DNA of 64,000 bases from positions 62,001 to 126,000 of the forward strand of contig CALKRN010000007.1 in the NCBI GenBank assembly GCA_937989665.1, read 5' to 3'. Made by a program: the position numbers and the translations under genes. Positions 26,243-35,343 of this stretch are shown in pieces. Source of the stretch: an uncultured Desulfomicrobiaceae bacterium (lineage in GTDB: Bacteria > Desulfobacterota > Desulfovibrionia > Desulfovibrionales > Desulfomicrobiaceae). Within the stretch, counting starts at the first letter, position 1, and each line of letters opens with the position of its first letter. The notes beneath the pieces are model-generated. The model was not told the DNA's origin, did not search any database, and saw only the letters and a list, made by a program, of their open reading frames with translations.

Positions 26243-27083
26243 CCTCACCCGTATCCATCTCGCCTATCCCCCGGCCTGTGAGGACCTCGTCACCATGGTC
26301 CTCGCCCTCCACGTCTCCTGGGGTTGGGAAGACCAAGGCATACAGAACGGATTGCGCCAACTGGTCGTCCACACCACCCTCCCCGAGGACGCTGCCCACC
26401 TCCACGCCGCCCTCGCCCAAGTCTGCCCCGCCCTGGAACTCACCACGAGTGCCGTAGAAAACACGGATTGGAACGCGGCCTGGCGGGCATTTTTCACCCC
26501 CCTTTCCATCGGCCGCTTTACTGTCGTCCCCCCCTGGCTTGCCGCCGAGCACCCCGGCCCCTGGACTTTGGTCATCGAACCCCAGATGGCCTTTGGCACC
26601 GGCCACCATGCCACCACGGCCATCTGCCTCACCCTTCTTGACACCCTCGCAACGACGGGCGCCATCCAACCGGGCCAGCACTTTCTCGACCTTGGCACAG
26701 GGTCTGGCATCCTCGCCATAGCCGCTAGCCGCCTGGGCCTGACCGGCCTTGCCCTCGACATCGACGCCGTGGCTGTGGACAACGCCCGCACCAACTTCAA
26801 TGCCAACGCAATCCAAGGGGTGGACGTGGCCGTGGGCAGCATTGATGCCGCCCCAGAAGGAAGTTTTAACCTCGTACTGGCCAACATTCTCGCCGGCCCG
26901 CTCATCGATATGGCCGAGGCCCTCGTCGCCCGCCTTATCCCGGGCGGAGTCCTGGTGCTGTCGGGATTTCTTGCCGGCGAACAAACGGAAACCGTAGCCG
27001 CTGCCTACACCAACCTGGGCTTGCCCGCCCCGGCCTACCACCCTCAAGGGGACTGGGCCGGCCTCGTCTTCCGCACCCGCTAA
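26232..27083 (+). CDS. prmA: Ribosomal protein L11 methyltransferase
   Basis: PrmA trimethylates ribosomal protein L11. The 283-residue protein has the SAM-binding LDLGTGSGILAIAASRLG block, FGTGHHATTAICL just before it, the LALDIDAVAVDNARTN acidic loop and NLVLANILAGPL. The N-terminal L11-recognition domain is present but divergent. The ATG at 26232 is chosen because PrmA similarity begins there; it lies inside the last codons of the upstream permease gene. There is no L11 gene nearby. Confidence 0.9.
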   Translation: MAANLTRIHLAYPPACEDLVTMVLALHVSWGWEDQGIQNGLRQLVVHTTLPEDAAHLHAALAQVCPALELTTSAVENTDWNAAWRAFFTPLSIGRFTVVPPWLAAEHPGPWTLVIEPQMAFGTGHHATTAICLTLLDTLATTGAIQPGQHFLDLGTGSGILAIAASRLGLTGLALDIDAVAVDNARTNFNANAIQGVDVAVGSIDAAPEGSFNLVLANILAGPLIDMAEALVARLIPGGVLVLSGFLAGEQTETVAAAYTNLGLPAPAYHPQGDWAGLVFRTR

Positions 27084-27086
27084 GCC

Positions 27087-27731
27087 ATGCGCCGTGCCCC
27101 CCTCTTGCGCCAGTACTTCGAAACCCTCCTCGCTGCCCTAGGACCCAGCGGCTGGTGGCCAGCCGACAGCCCCTTGGAAGTGGCCATTGGGGCCATCCTC
27201 ACCCAAAATACTGCCTGGAGCAACGTCGAACGGGCCATAGCCGCCCTCAAAGACGCAGCGGTCCTCTCTCCAGAGGCCCTGCTCGCCCTGCCGGAGGAAA
27301 CCCTTGCAAGCCTCATCCGACCGGCAGGCTACTTTCGCGTCAAGGCACGGCGGCTGCGCCATTTCCTCTCCTTTCTCACCGCCCACGGCGGGACAATGGA
27401 AAACCTCCGCCACGTGCCGCAGCTACGCCAACGTCTCCTGGAGGTCCCCGGCATCGGCCCAGAAACCGCTGACTCCATCCTCCTCTATGCCCTGGATGTC
27501 CCCCGCTTTGTCGTGGATACCTACACCCGGCGCATCTTCCACCGCCATGGACTTGTCCCAGAAGACATCGGCTACGACGAGCTCCAGGCCTTTTTCGAGG
27601 ATGCCCTGTCCCCGGACGTGCCTCTTTTTCAAGAGTTCCACGCCCTTATCGTGCGTACTGGCAAAAGTTGGTGCCGCCCAACCCCGCGCTGCACGCGCTG
27701 TCCGCTGGCCCCGCTCCTGCCGCCATCTTGA
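27087..27731 (+). CDS. Endonuclease III-like HhH-GPD DNA glycosylase
   Basis: A 214-residue base-excision-repair glycosylase/lyase of the Nth/MagIII group. It has ILTQNTAWSNVERAI (helix with catalytic-region Gln), the helix-hairpin-helix LLEVPGIGPETADSILLYAL and the catalytic Asp in FVVDTYTRRI. The usual catalytic Lys position after the hairpin reads E/T (GPETADS), as in MagIII-type 3-methyladenine glycosylases, so a monofunctional alkyl-base glycosylase is plausible. The C-terminal iron-sulfur loop has Cys at WC-RPTPR-C-TR-C but the fourth Cys is absent, the protein ending LAPLLPPS. It follows prmA by 3 nt. Confidence 0.85.
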   Translation: MRRAPLLRQYFETLLAALGPSGWWPADSPLEVAIGAILTQNTAWSNVERAIAALKDAAVLSPEALLALPEETLASLIRPAGYFRVKARRLRHFLSFLTAHGGTMENLRHVPQLRQRLLEVPGIGPETADSILLYALDVPRFVVDTYTRRIFHRHGLVPEDIGYDELQAFFEDALSPDVPLFQEFHALIVRTGKSWCRPTPRCTRCPLAPLLPPS

Positions 27732-27763
27732 CCCCAGCCCCAGGGCATGGTGAGGACTGCCCC

Positions 27764-28840
27764 ATGCACCTGCTGCTCTGCCTCCTCCTTCTCGTCCTGC
27801 CCTTCCCCATCGAAGCCGCCACGACCCAAGAGCGACTGCGCGGGACCCAACAACAGCTGGAAGAACAACGCCGCGCCCTGGAAGAGACCAAACGGCAGGA
27901 AGCCGCGGTACAGGCAGAGCTCAAACGCGTCGATGAGGAGATCCGCCGTCTGGAGGCCCAACTCGCCGAAGCCCAAACACGCCTCGAAGCCGCACGCGAT
28001 CACAAACAAGTATTGGAAACCCAGCGTGCTCAACTTCAAACCCGCCACGACGAGCTTGCCGAGCGTACTGCCCAGCTCACCCGCATCCTCTGGACCGCCA
28101 CCGTGCAACTGGAGCATTCTCGCCAAGAAAGCTGGGCCGAGGCGGATCGGGAAGGCACGTGGCTTGCCGCCATCTTACAGGAGATGCGCCACAGCCGCGC
28201 CCAACTCCAAGACGAACGCCGCGCCCTTGCCGCCAAGGCCGCCGCTGTCCAGGCCGCAGCCGAAGAGCTTGCCGCCCAAGAGCGGCGCCTTGCAGGTCTC
28301 AAAGAGGAGCTGACCCGCCAGCGTTTGGCCCGCGTCAAACGGGCCGAGGCCCTGCGCGCCCAGCGCCTCCAGGGGGAGGCCCAGCTGGGATCCCTCCTCT
28401 CGGCCTTAGAAGCCCTGCGCCGCCAGGCGGCCCTAGAGGCAGCGCAAAAGGTCTCCACCGCCAAAGGCAAACTCCCCTGGCCGGCGCGAGGCCGAGTCGT
28501 TGGCCGCTTTGCCCCCAATGCCTCTCCGCCATCGACGGGCATCGACATCGCTACCGCGGAAAAAGAACCGGTCCGGGCGGTGGCTGCCGGCAAGGTCGTG
28601 CACAGCGACGCCCTGCGCGGCCTTGGCCAAGTGGTCATTGTCTATCACGGAGAAACCTATTATTCGGTCTATGCCTTTTTGGCCGAAACGTCGGTCGGCG
28701 AAGGCCAAGGGGTGGCCCAAGGTGATGTCCTGGGCCGCTGTGGTTTCTCTCCCAAGGCCAAGGGCCCGGGCTTGCGTTTTGAACTGCGCTCCGGAGCCAA
28801 GGCTGTTAACCCGCTGGAATGGCTTGCCCCTACCCCATGA
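27764..28840 (+). CDS. envC: EnvC-like murein hydrolase activator
   Basis: A 358-residue periplasmic protein with a signal peptide (MHLLLCLLLLVLPFPIEA), a long coiled coil from about residue 22 to 230 (repeats of Glu, Gln, Arg, Leu heptads), and a C-terminal LytM/M23 domain (RGRVVGRFAPN, GIDIATAEKEPVRAVAAGKVVHS, VIVYHGETYYSVYAFL, LRFELR). The zinc-binding His of active M23 enzymes are replaced (TGID rather than HxGxD, YAFL rather than YAHL), as in EnvC, which activates amidases rather than cutting peptidoglycan. Start choice rests on the signal peptide and a GAGG box. The order envC-ctpA-yibQ is a recurrent envelope cluster. Confidence 0.88.
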   Translation: MHLLLCLLLLVLPFPIEAATTQERLRGTQQQLEEQRRALEETKRQEAAVQAELKRVDEEIRRLEAQLAEAQTRLEAARDHKQVLETQRAQLQTRHDELAERTAQLTRILWTATVQLEHSRQESWAEADREGTWLAAILQEMRHSRAQLQDERRALAAKAAAVQAAAEELAAQERRLAGLKEELTRQRLARVKRAEALRAQRLQGEAQLGSLLSALEALRRQAALEAAQKVSTAKGKLPWPARGRVVGRFAPNASPPSTGIDIATAEKEPVRAVAAGKVVHSDALRGLGQVVIVYHGETYYSVYAFLAETSVGEGQGVAQGDVLGRCGFSPKAKGPGLRFELRSGAKAVNPLEWLAPTP

Positions 28841-28881
28841 ACCCCATCCCGTCACTCTCTCGCTACACCAAGGAGGATGCC

Positions 28882-30162
28882 ATGCGTCTGCTCCACCTCG
28901 CCGGAGCACTTCTCCTGCTTCTGCTGCTTGCCACTACCCCCACCCAAGGGATCGCCCGCGACGCCGACCAGTACCAAGCCCTCAAGCAATTCAGCCAAAC
29001 CCTCGATCTTATCGAGAAAAACTACGTCCAGCCCGTCAACCGCACGGACCTTATCCGCGGGGCCATCCAAGGCATGCTTGGCGCCATTGACCCCCATTCG
29101 GCCTTCATTGATCTCGACAAATTCAAGATGATGCAGGAGGAATTTCAAGGGGAATTCGGCGGCATCGGCATCCAGATCGGCGTCCGCGACCGTCGGCTCA
29201 CGGTTATTGCCCCCATCGAAGACACCCCGGCAGCCAAAGCAGGATTGCGGGCCGGAGACATCATCCTCGAAATCGACGGGGTCTCCACTGCGGATATGAC
29301 CATCGAAGATGCGGTCTCGAAGATCCGGGGACCCAAAGACACGAAGATTACCCTCACCATCCTCCACCAAGACGCCAAACGGCCGGAAAAGATCACCATC
29401 GTGCGCGGCATCATCCCGCTCGTGAGCGTCAAGACGCGGGAGCTCGAGCCGGGGTATCTCCTGGTGCGCCTCACCGACTTCAAGGCCACGACCACCGCCG
29501 ACCTGCACAAGAAGCTGCGGGAATACACGGCCAAGAACGCCCTCCAAGGCGTCGTCCTCGATCTGCGCAATAACCCCGGCGGCCTCCTCGACCAGGCGGT
29601 TTCCGTCAGCGACACCTTCCTCAGCGAAGGTCTCATCGTCTACACCCAAGGCCGCGACCCCAAGAGCCGGCAAGAAGAACACGCCAGCGCCCAACCCAGC
29701 GACCTCACCTGCCCAGTGGTCGTCCTCGTCAACGCCGGATCGGCCTCCGCCTCGGAAATCGTCGCCGGCGCCCTCCAAGACCGCAAGCGCGCCGTCGTCG
29801 TGGGCGAGCGCACCTTTGGCAAGGGCTCGGTCCAATCCATCATCCCCCTGGCCGATGGCTCGGCCATCAAGCTCACCGTGGCCCTCTACTACACGCCCAA
29901 CGGTCGCTCCATTCAAGCCGAAGGCATCCAACCGGACATCGAGGTCCCGCTCGTGACCAATGCCACAGCCGCCGCAGACGAGGGCATGAACCGCCGTGAG
30001 GCCGATCTCTCCCGCCACCTCGACAACCCCACCAATGGCGGCGGGGGGACACGCAGCCAGGAAGCAGAGCTCCAGGAATTGCTCGCTGCCGACAATCAGC
30101 TGCGTCTGGCCCTCAGTCTCGTCAAATCCCTGCCGCGCCTCACCCAAATCCAGACCAACTAG
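28882..30162 (+). CDS. ctpA: C-terminal processing peptidase, S41 family
   Basis: A 426-residue periplasmic serine protease with a PDZ domain. The signal peptide is followed by LDLIEKNYVQPVNRTDL, a PDZ domain at about residues 90-180 (GGIGIQIG, GLRAGDIILEIDG), and the S41 core with LRNNPGGLLDQAV, the catalytic-Ser region GSASASEIVAGAL and the Lys region GERTFGKGSVQ. An AAGGAGG box 5 nt before the ATG fixes the start; the frame is open further upstream but overlaps envC. With envC and the deacetylase-like gene it likely acts in peptidoglycan remodelling. Confidence 0.94.
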   Translation: MRLLHLAGALLLLLLLATTPTQGIARDADQYQALKQFSQTLDLIEKNYVQPVNRTDLIRGAIQGMLGAIDPHSAFIDLDKFKMMQEEFQGEFGGIGIQIGVRDRRLTVIAPIEDTPAAKAGLRAGDIILEIDGVSTADMTIEDAVSKIRGPKDTKITLTILHQDAKRPEKITIVRGIIPLVSVKTRELEPGYLLVRLTDFKATTTADLHKKLREYTAKNALQGVVLDLRNNPGGLLDQAVSVSDTFLSEGLIVYTQGRDPKSRQEEHASAQPSDLTCPVVVLVNAGSASASEIVAGALQDRKRAVVVGERTFGKGSVQSIIPLADGSAIKLTVALYYTPNGRSIQAEGIQPDIEVPLVTNATAAADEGMNRREADLSRHLDNPTNGGGGTRSQEAELQELLAADNQLRLALSLVKSLPRLTQIQTN

Positions 30163-30174
30163 CCGGATCGGGTC

Positions 30175-31215
30175 ATGGCCCGCCGCCGCACCCCCTCCAA
30201 GCGCCCCTCCCGCCGCCGTCCGACAGCGGGAGGACGCTTGGCCTTGGCCATCCTCCTGCTCACCGTCGTGGCCATCACCGGCTGGGTCGTGCGGCTGTTC
30301 CTTTCTCCAACGCCCGCAGGGCCACCGACCACATCCCCCGCCATCCAACGCCCACAACCTCCTCGATCTCCTGTTTTGCCCGCGACTCCCCTCCAACCAT
30401 CCTTCCGCCAACCCATCCACCCCGCCCCCGAGGTTCCACCTTCGCCCCCCGCTCCCCTACGCCCACAGGCCGACATCCCGCCACCACCTCCTCCCAGGCC
30501 ACATGGCCCTGGCCAATTGGTCCTTATCATCGACGATCTCGGCCAAGAACTCCTGCCGGCAGCCACCCTCACCCAACTGGGTCTCCCGATCGTCTTCTCT
30601 ATCCTCCCCTACGCCCCCAAGGCCGCAGCCACGGCCCAGCTGGCCCAACAGGCCGGACACGAAATCCTTGTCCATCTGCCCTGCGAGCCCAAGCAAGAAG
30701 GCCGCCGCGTCTCCGCAGGCCGCGGCGCACTCATGGCGGGTATGGATGCCAAGCACATCGAGGCGCTCCTTGACGCGGCCTTTGCTCGAGTCCCTGGTGC
30801 CATCGGGGCCAACAACCACATGGGATCCCGCTTTACCGAAGACCCTGCTGGAGTCTTGGCCATGATGCAGGCCCTCCAAGCACGGGGAAAGCTTTTCATC
30901 GACAGCGTTACGACTCCCAAAACTGCGCTGCCGGCAGTCTGCCGGCAGCTCAACATCCCCTATCTCCGACGCACGGTCTTTCTTGACAACGTGCCCTCTA
31001 CTGCGGCTGTCCTGGGCCAACTCCAAAAGGCCGAAGCCTTGGCCCAAAAGCACGGGGTGGCCATTGCCATTGGCCACCCCCATGCCGCGACATTGCGCGC
31101 TCTGGCCATCTGGGCCCGGGAGCGCTCAGGCTCGGTATCCGTAGTCTCCCTCGCCCAGGCCAGACAACTTCTTCTAGCCCGCAGCCCCGAGGCTACAGCC
31201 CTTTCTGTGCCATAA
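30175..31215 (+). CDS. YibQ-like divergent polysaccharide deacetylase family protein
   Basis: A 346-residue membrane-anchored periplasmic protein. A basic N-terminus ([14 protein letters not shown]) and one transmembrane segment ([18 protein letters not shown]) lead to a Pro-rich linker of about 75 residues and a DUF610/divergent polysaccharide deacetylase domain: [43 protein letters not shown] and [12 protein letters not shown]. coli yibQ lies beside envC, and the same order is seen here, which supports the assignment. The 3' end overlaps the end of convergent gapA by 23 nt. Confidence 0.88.
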   Translation: MARRRTPSKRPSRRRPTAGGRLALAILLLTVVAITGWVVRLFLSPTPAGPPTTSPAIQRPQPPRSPVLPATPLQPSFRQPIHPAPEVPPSPPAPLRPQADIPPPPPPRPHGPGQLVLIIDDLGQELLPAATLTQLGLPIVFSILPYAPKAAATAQLAQQAGHEILVHLPCEPKQEGRRVSAGRGALMAGMDAKHIEALLDAAFARVPGAIGANNHMGSRFTEDPAGVLAMMQALQARGKLFIDSVTTPKTALPAVCRQLNIPYLRRTVFLDNVPSTAAVLGQLQKAEALAQKHGVAIAIGHPHAATLRALAIWARERSGSVSVVSLAQARQLLLARSPEATALSVP

Positions 31216-32212
31216 AATGGGCCAAGTCCGCCACCCGGCAGGAATAGCCCCATTCGTTGTCATACCAAATATAAACCTTGGCCAAATTGCCGCATTGCAC
31301 GGCTGTAAACTCGGCCTCCACGATGCCAGAATGGGGATTGCCGAGAAAATCCGACGACACAAGCGGCTCTTCACTGTAGGCGAGGATGCCCTGCAACTCG
31401 CCCGCTGCGGCCTCGCGAAAGGCCGCACGCAGCTCCTCGGTGGTGGTGTCCCTCTCCAAGACCGCCACAAAGTCCACCAGCGAAACCGCCGGGGTGGGCA
31501 CCCGCACCGAATAGCCGTCAAAACGACCCGCCAGCTCAGGCAACACTTTGGCAACCGCCTTGGCCGCACCTGTAGACGTCGGGATCATGTTGCAGGCCGC
31601 CGCCCGTGCCCGACGCAGGTCCTTGTGGGGCAGGTCGAGGATGCGCTGGTCATTGGTGTAGGAATGGACCGTGGTGAGCACTCCTTTGGCAACGCCAAAG
31701 CGCTGGTGCATGACCTTAACCGCTGGGGCCAGGCAATTGGTGGTACACGAGGCGTTGGAGACCACATGGTGCCGACCTGGGTCATAGGCCTCTTGGTTGA
31801 CGCCAAGCACGACAGTGAGGTCCTCGTCTTTGGCCGGGGCGGTGATGATGACCTTCTTTGCCCCAGCTTCCAGATGCTGCTGGGCCGTAGGACCGGTGCG
31901 GAAAATGCCGGTGGACTCCACAACGATGTCCACCCCAAGGCTTCCCCAAGGGATGAGCTTGGGGTCCCGCTGGGCAAAATTCTGGATCTCCCACCGCCCA
32001 CCGACGCGGATCACCGTACCGTCGACCTCCACGGTCTCGGTAAAGGGCCCATAGGAGGTGTCGTGACGCAGCAGATGGGCATTGGTGGCCGTGTCAAAGA
32101 GGTCATTGATGGCCACCACCTCCAGGGTATCCCGATGGCGCTGCCAGATGGTCTTGAGAACCTGACGGCCAATGCGGCCAAAGCCGTTGATGCCGATACG
32201 AACTGTGCTCAT
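31193..32212 (-). CDS. gapA: Glyceraldehyde-3-phosphate dehydrogenase, type I
   Basis: A 339-residue glycolytic enzyme that oxidises glyceraldehyde-3-phosphate with NAD. It begins [20 protein letters not shown], the Rossmann nucleotide-binding motif, and contains the active-site Cys region [36 protein letters not shown] and [13 protein letters not shown]. The substrate-side sequence [14 protein letters not shown] is normal. It lies 11 nt downstream of a GAF-domain gene on the same strand, which may be a regulator or an unrelated co-transcribed gene. Confidence 0.97.
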   Translation of the reverse strand: MSTVRIGINGFGRIGRQVLKTIWQRHRDTLEVVAINDLFDTATNAHLLRHDTSYGPFTETVEVDGTVIRVGGRWEIQNFAQRDPKLIPWGSLGVDIVVESTGIFRTGPTAQQHLEAGAKKVIITAPAKDEDLTVVLGVNQEAYDPGRHHVVSNASCTTNCLAPAVKVMHQRFGVAKGVLTTVHSYTNDQRILDLPHKDLRRARAAACNMIPTSTGAAKAVAKVLPELAGRFDGYSVRVPTPAVSLVDFVAVLERDTTTEELRAAFREAAAGELQGILAYSEEPLVSSDFLGNPHSGIVEAEFTAVQCGNLAKVYIWYDNEWGYSCRVADLAHFMAQKGL

Positions 32213-32223
32213 GGCGTGCTCCC

Positions 32224-32784
32224 CTAGTCCTCGAAGGTCTGGTAATCGTAGGCGTGGATGAGTTCCATCTGCCGTTTGAGCGTCTGGTGCATCCGGGCAT
32301 TTTCAATGGCGATGGCGGAGATATCGGCGATGGCCTGGAGGAATTTGCGCTCCTCGGCATCGAATTCCCGGGGGGCATCCGTGTAGACCCGCAACACGCC
32401 AATAGGCCGGGTCCCTTCCACCAAAAGCGGGGCCACCAAAATGGAGGCCAGCCCCTCTTTGACCGCTTCCTCTCGGTACTGGAACCGCTCATCCGTCCGG
32501 GCGTCGTGGATGGTGACCATCTTGCCGGCGAGGGCCTCTTGGTCGATTTTACTGCGCGCCACTTCCACTGGACCTTTGCGGGCATAGCGGTCGCTGAGAC
32601 CATAAAAGGCCGCTGGCCGCAGCACCGTGCCCGAGCGATCCAAGAGCCGCAAAAAGCAACCCTTCACCCCCATGGCCTGCGTCACCTGCTCCACAATGCG
32701 AGCAAGGACCTCGCTCGGGTCGAGGGTGGAATTGATCGTCCGGCATACCTCATACAAAATCTCGTACAGTCGCTTGTCCGCCAT
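32224..32784 (-). CDS. GAF-domain sensor protein
   Basis: A 186-residue cytoplasmic protein consisting almost entirely of one GAF domain: [30 protein letters not shown], a GCFLRLLD strand, a [24 protein letters not shown] block and the terminal helix [19 protein letters not shown]. No kinase, GGDEF or HTH output is attached. AAGGAG lies 6 nt before the ATG at 32784. It sits directly upstream of gapA with an 11-nt gap, so a link to redox or carbon state is conceivable. Ligand unknown. Confidence 0.88.
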   Translation of the reverse strand: MADKRLYEILYEVCRTINSTLDPSEVLARIVEQVTQAMGVKGCFLRLLDRSGTVLRPAAFYGLSDRYARKGPVEVARSKIDQEALAGKMVTIHDARTDERFQYREEAVKEGLASILVAPLLVEGTRPIGVLRVYTDAPREFDAEERKFLQAIADISAIAIENARMHQTLKRQMELIHAYDYQTFED

Positions 32785-32896
32785 CACACTCTCCTTGATG
32801 TTGGGCATCTGAACAAGGAAAAACATTCGGTCCAGCACCTTGTTTTTCCATCTTTCCGGCAGTACGAAAAAGGAAATTCTTTTTCAAGGAGTTTCC

Positions 32897-33313
32897 ATGG
32901 AACGGACACTTGCTCTCATCAAACCCGATGCCGTGGAGCGGGGCCTCCAGGGCGAAATCTTGGCCATGATCCAAGCTGCCGGTCTGCGCGTCGTCGCAAT
33001 GAAAATGCTCCATCTCACCAAGGCCCAGGCCGAGGCCTTCTATGCTGTGCACCGAGAGCGCCCTTTTTTTGGGAGCCTGACCACGTACATGAGCTCTGGC
33101 CCTATCGTGGCCCTCTGCCTGGAAGGTGAGAACGCCATCCAGCGCTACCGCGACCTCATGGGCGCCACGAACAAAGACGAGGCTGCCGAAGGGACCATCC
33201 GCAAAAAATACGCCCTGGATATCGAACGCAACTCCTGCCATGGGTCGGACAGCCCAGCCACTGCGGCCATGGAAATCCCCTTTTTCTTCAGTGCCCTCGA
33301 GTTAGTCGGCTAA
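32897..33313 (+). CDS. ndk: Nucleoside diphosphate kinase
   Basis: A 138-residue enzyme that balances nucleoside triphosphate pools by phosphotransfer through a histidine. The catalytic His is H115 in RNSCHGSDSP. Other signatures are ERTLALIKPDAVERG at the N-terminus and FFGSLTTYMSSGP. AAGGAG lies 5 nt before the ATG at 32897; the frame is open upstream but similarity starts here. It is divergent from the GAF/gapA operon and is followed by a 575-nt repeat-bearing gap. Confidence 0.96.
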   Translation: MERTLALIKPDAVERGLQGEILAMIQAAGLRVVAMKMLHLTKAQAEAFYAVHRERPFFGSLTTYMSSGPIVALCLEGENAIQRYRDLMGATNKDEAAEGTIRKKYALDIERNSCHGSDSPATAAMEIPFFFSALELVG

Positions 33314-33888
33314 CGCAGACACAAGGGCCGGGCCCCAAGTGCCCGCATCCCCAACTGCCGGAAAGACAAAGGACTCTGCCGAAAAACAAGGAGAAAAGAC
33401 GGAGGCACTGTACCCGCTGGTGGTTCGCTGGCGCCAGTCCACCGCGTTTTGGATGCTCGCTTCGTTGGGCCATTGCCCTCGCGCGCCCAACCACGGGTGG
33501 TGCCTCCCCCACAAAAGCTCGATACTGCTGAGGTCGACAGGGGAACAGATTCGCGAGCCCAACCACGGGTGGAGCCTGCCCACCGCGTTTTCGAAGCTCA
33601 ACGAACGATGACCAGGGAAGTTTGCACAAGAGAAAAGGGATGGGTGCCTGCGCACCTTGCCGAACATGGAGCCGTCGCTGCGGGGCACAAGAAAAAAGGA
33701 CGGGCGCCTGCTGTCCTCCCAAACGCTCTGGGGAGAGGAGAATCCCCCTCCCGAGGTCAGGGGCCCTGCGACAACCAGGAAACCGCTGCGCCAACAACTT
33801 CGAGGCGACGGCGCCCCGGACCGCTGCAATCGACAACCAGGCGCGGCCTATTTCGATGCCCTAGCCATCTATCCCCAGGGAGGAATTC
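33314..33888. repeat. Gene-poor region with complex direct repeats, ndk to proC
   Basis: No supported gene. Two 25-nt copies containing CCCAACCACGGGTGG lie at 33481 and 33553 (72 nt apart), and CCACCGCGTTTT lies at 33439 and 33580 (141 nt apart, about twice 71). A further imperfect pair is AAAGGGATGGGTGCCTGC near 33635 and AAAGGACGGGCGCCTGC near 33695, about 60 nt apart. CCAC-GG-GTGG is a dyad. Reading frames cross the region on both strands but only produce low-complexity Pro/Arg/Gly sequence. Confidence 0.75.
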
Positions 33889-34668
33889 ATGGCCCAGATC
33901 GCCATCATTGGACTCGGCAATATGGGAGGAGCGCTGGCCCGTGGCTGGGCAGAGCGCCACACCGTGTGGGGCTATGACCCCAACGTGGCCCTTACCCAAG
34001 AGCTCCCCGCCCTCGTGCGCCTCGCCCCTTCAGGCACGGCCGCAGCAAAAGAGGCCCGCTATGTCGTCCTCGCGGTCAAACCCCAAATTGCCGAGGCCGT
34101 CACGCGGGAGCTCTCCTTGCCTTCAGGGGCGATTCTCGTCTCGGTCGCTGCCGGCATCCCGATGGCGCGGCTCAAAGACTGGTCCTGCGGGGCACCGGTG
34201 GTCCGGGTCATGCCCAACACCCCTGCCCTCATCGGTCACGGCGTCTTTGCCCTCTGCCTGGAGGACCCCCACCTGCCGGCTGAGGCAAAAACAGAACTTC
34301 CGGCCCTCTTCGCCGAACTTGGCCAAATCCATCTTTTGCCCGAGCGCCTCTTCGATGCCTACACCGGACTTATCGGCTCCGGACCAGCCTACGTCTTTGC
34401 CTTCATGGAGGCCCTCATCGACGCTGGTGTCCTCGTCGGCCTGCCTCGACCGGAAGCCACGGCCATGGTCCGCGGCCTCATCGCCGGCAGTATTGCTATG
34501 ACCGCCCAGCCCGGAGCTCACCCCGCCCTCTTGCGCGAGATGGTCACCTCCCCTGGTGGCACCACCATGGCTGGCCTGGCGGCTCTTGATGCCCACGGCT
34601 TTCGCCACGCCCTCTTCGAGGCCGTGCGCGCCGCCACCGGGCGCAGCGAGGCCCTGGGCAAAGGCTAG
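33889..34668 (+). CDS. proC: Pyrroline-5-carboxylate reductase
   Basis: A 259-residue enzyme that makes proline from pyrroline-5-carboxylate using NAD(P)H. It begins MAQIAIIGLGNMGGALARGW (dinucleotide fold), and has VVLAVKPQI, VVRVMPNTPALIGHG, GSGPAYVFAFMEALIDAGVLVGLP and the C-terminal SPGGTTMAGLAAL. A GGAGG box lies 5 nt before the ATG. It is followed by a 243-nt gap ending in a hairpin shared with the convergent cytochrome gene. Confidence 0.96.
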   Translation: MAQIAIIGLGNMGGALARGWAERHTVWGYDPNVALTQELPALVRLAPSGTAAAKEARYVVLAVKPQIAEAVTRELSLPSGAILVSVAAGIPMARLKDWSCGAPVVRVMPNTPALIGHGVFALCLEDPHLPAEAKTELPALFAELGQIHLLPERLFDAYTGLIGSGPAYVFAFMEALIDAGVLVGLPRPEATAMVRGLIAGSIAMTAQPGAHPALLREMVTSPGGTTMAGLAALDAHGFRHALFEAVRAATGRSEALGKG

Positions 34669-34878
34669 CTCCCGATGGTCTCACTGCCCAAGGGCCGACC
34701 CCGAGCGCATCGAGGCTTCCGGCCCGCGCGGCGCCCGGTGGGGCGGCCCCAGCTGTTGTAGAACCTGCAGGACAAGCCGCGGCGGATCGCCCGCCCATGA
34801 CCCGGCAACACCGCAGGCACGGGGTCCTGAGTGAGCGGTTCCCGGCACCAGCCTGCGCGACAAAGACCGTGCTCGATG

Positions 34879-34902
34879 GGAGGGCAGCTGAGGCTGCCCT
34901 CC
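34879..34902. terminator. Bidirectional hairpin between proC and the cytochrome c gene
   Basis: A perfect 10-bp stem, GGAGGGCAGC with GCTGCCCTCC, and a TGAG loop, 9 nt past the end of the minus-strand cytochrome gene. It has no T-tract. The remaining intergenic DNA (34669-34878) holds no supported gene and only weak repeats. Confidence 0.65.
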
Positions 34903-34911
34903 TCGCGGCCC

Positions 34912-35166
34912 TTACTTCTTCTGCGCCGCAAGCCAGTCGATGACAGCCTTGCGCTCCGCATCTGAAAGTTTGGGCGCCCCGCTCTTGGCGAGCATCCGGC
35001 CCACCCGAGCCTCCCAGGTGGCGCGATCCTCACCAAACTTCCCCTCCACACGAGTGAAGTTATGGCAGGTGGTGCAGGTGCGCCGCGCCAAGGTTTCATC
35101 GCCAGCGGCCATGGCCAATCCGGCCAGGACCACTGTCCCCGCAAGGGTCAAGAGTAGAGACTTCAT
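34912..35166 (-). CDS. Small periplasmic monohaem c-type cytochrome
   Basis: An 84-residue protein with a signal peptide (MKSLLLTLAGTVVLAGLAMA) and a single haem motif CTTCH; a Met in RMLAKSG could be the sixth ligand. It has the general plan of c-type cytochromes of the c553/c551 size class and ends in a helix SDAERKAVIDWLAAQ. I start at the second of two adjacent ATGs because its spacing to GGAGG is better. It would act as a periplasmic electron carrier. No haem-lyase or oxidase genes are adjacent. Confidence 0.88.
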   Translation of the reverse strand: MKSLLLTLAGTVVLAGLAMAAGDETLARRTCTTCHNFTRVEGKFGEDRATWEARVGRMLAKSGAPKLSDAERKAVIDWLAAQKK

Positions 35167-35343
35167 CATACCTCCTCCCGGGTTTTTTGGTTATGGCTCC
35201 TCCCCACCGCCCTGATGCGGCGAGGACAGGAGTCGTTTCTCTTGCCCCATAGCCCCAAAAAGCCTCTCTGGACAAGCCCCCGGCCAACTCCCTCTTCCTT
35301 CTCCCTTGACCCTGCGCCCTTCTCCCGCGTAGGGCGCGAGGCC

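Noticed and set aside
31217-32227. Plus-strand frame opposite gapA (336 codons)
   Set aside because: Antisense shadow of a highly conserved gene, without ribosome-binding site or family likeness.
33449-34501. Plus-strand frame across the ndk-proC gap and into proC
   Set aside because: It runs over the repeats and then reads proC in another frame; the protein is Pro/Arg/Ser-rich without family likeness.
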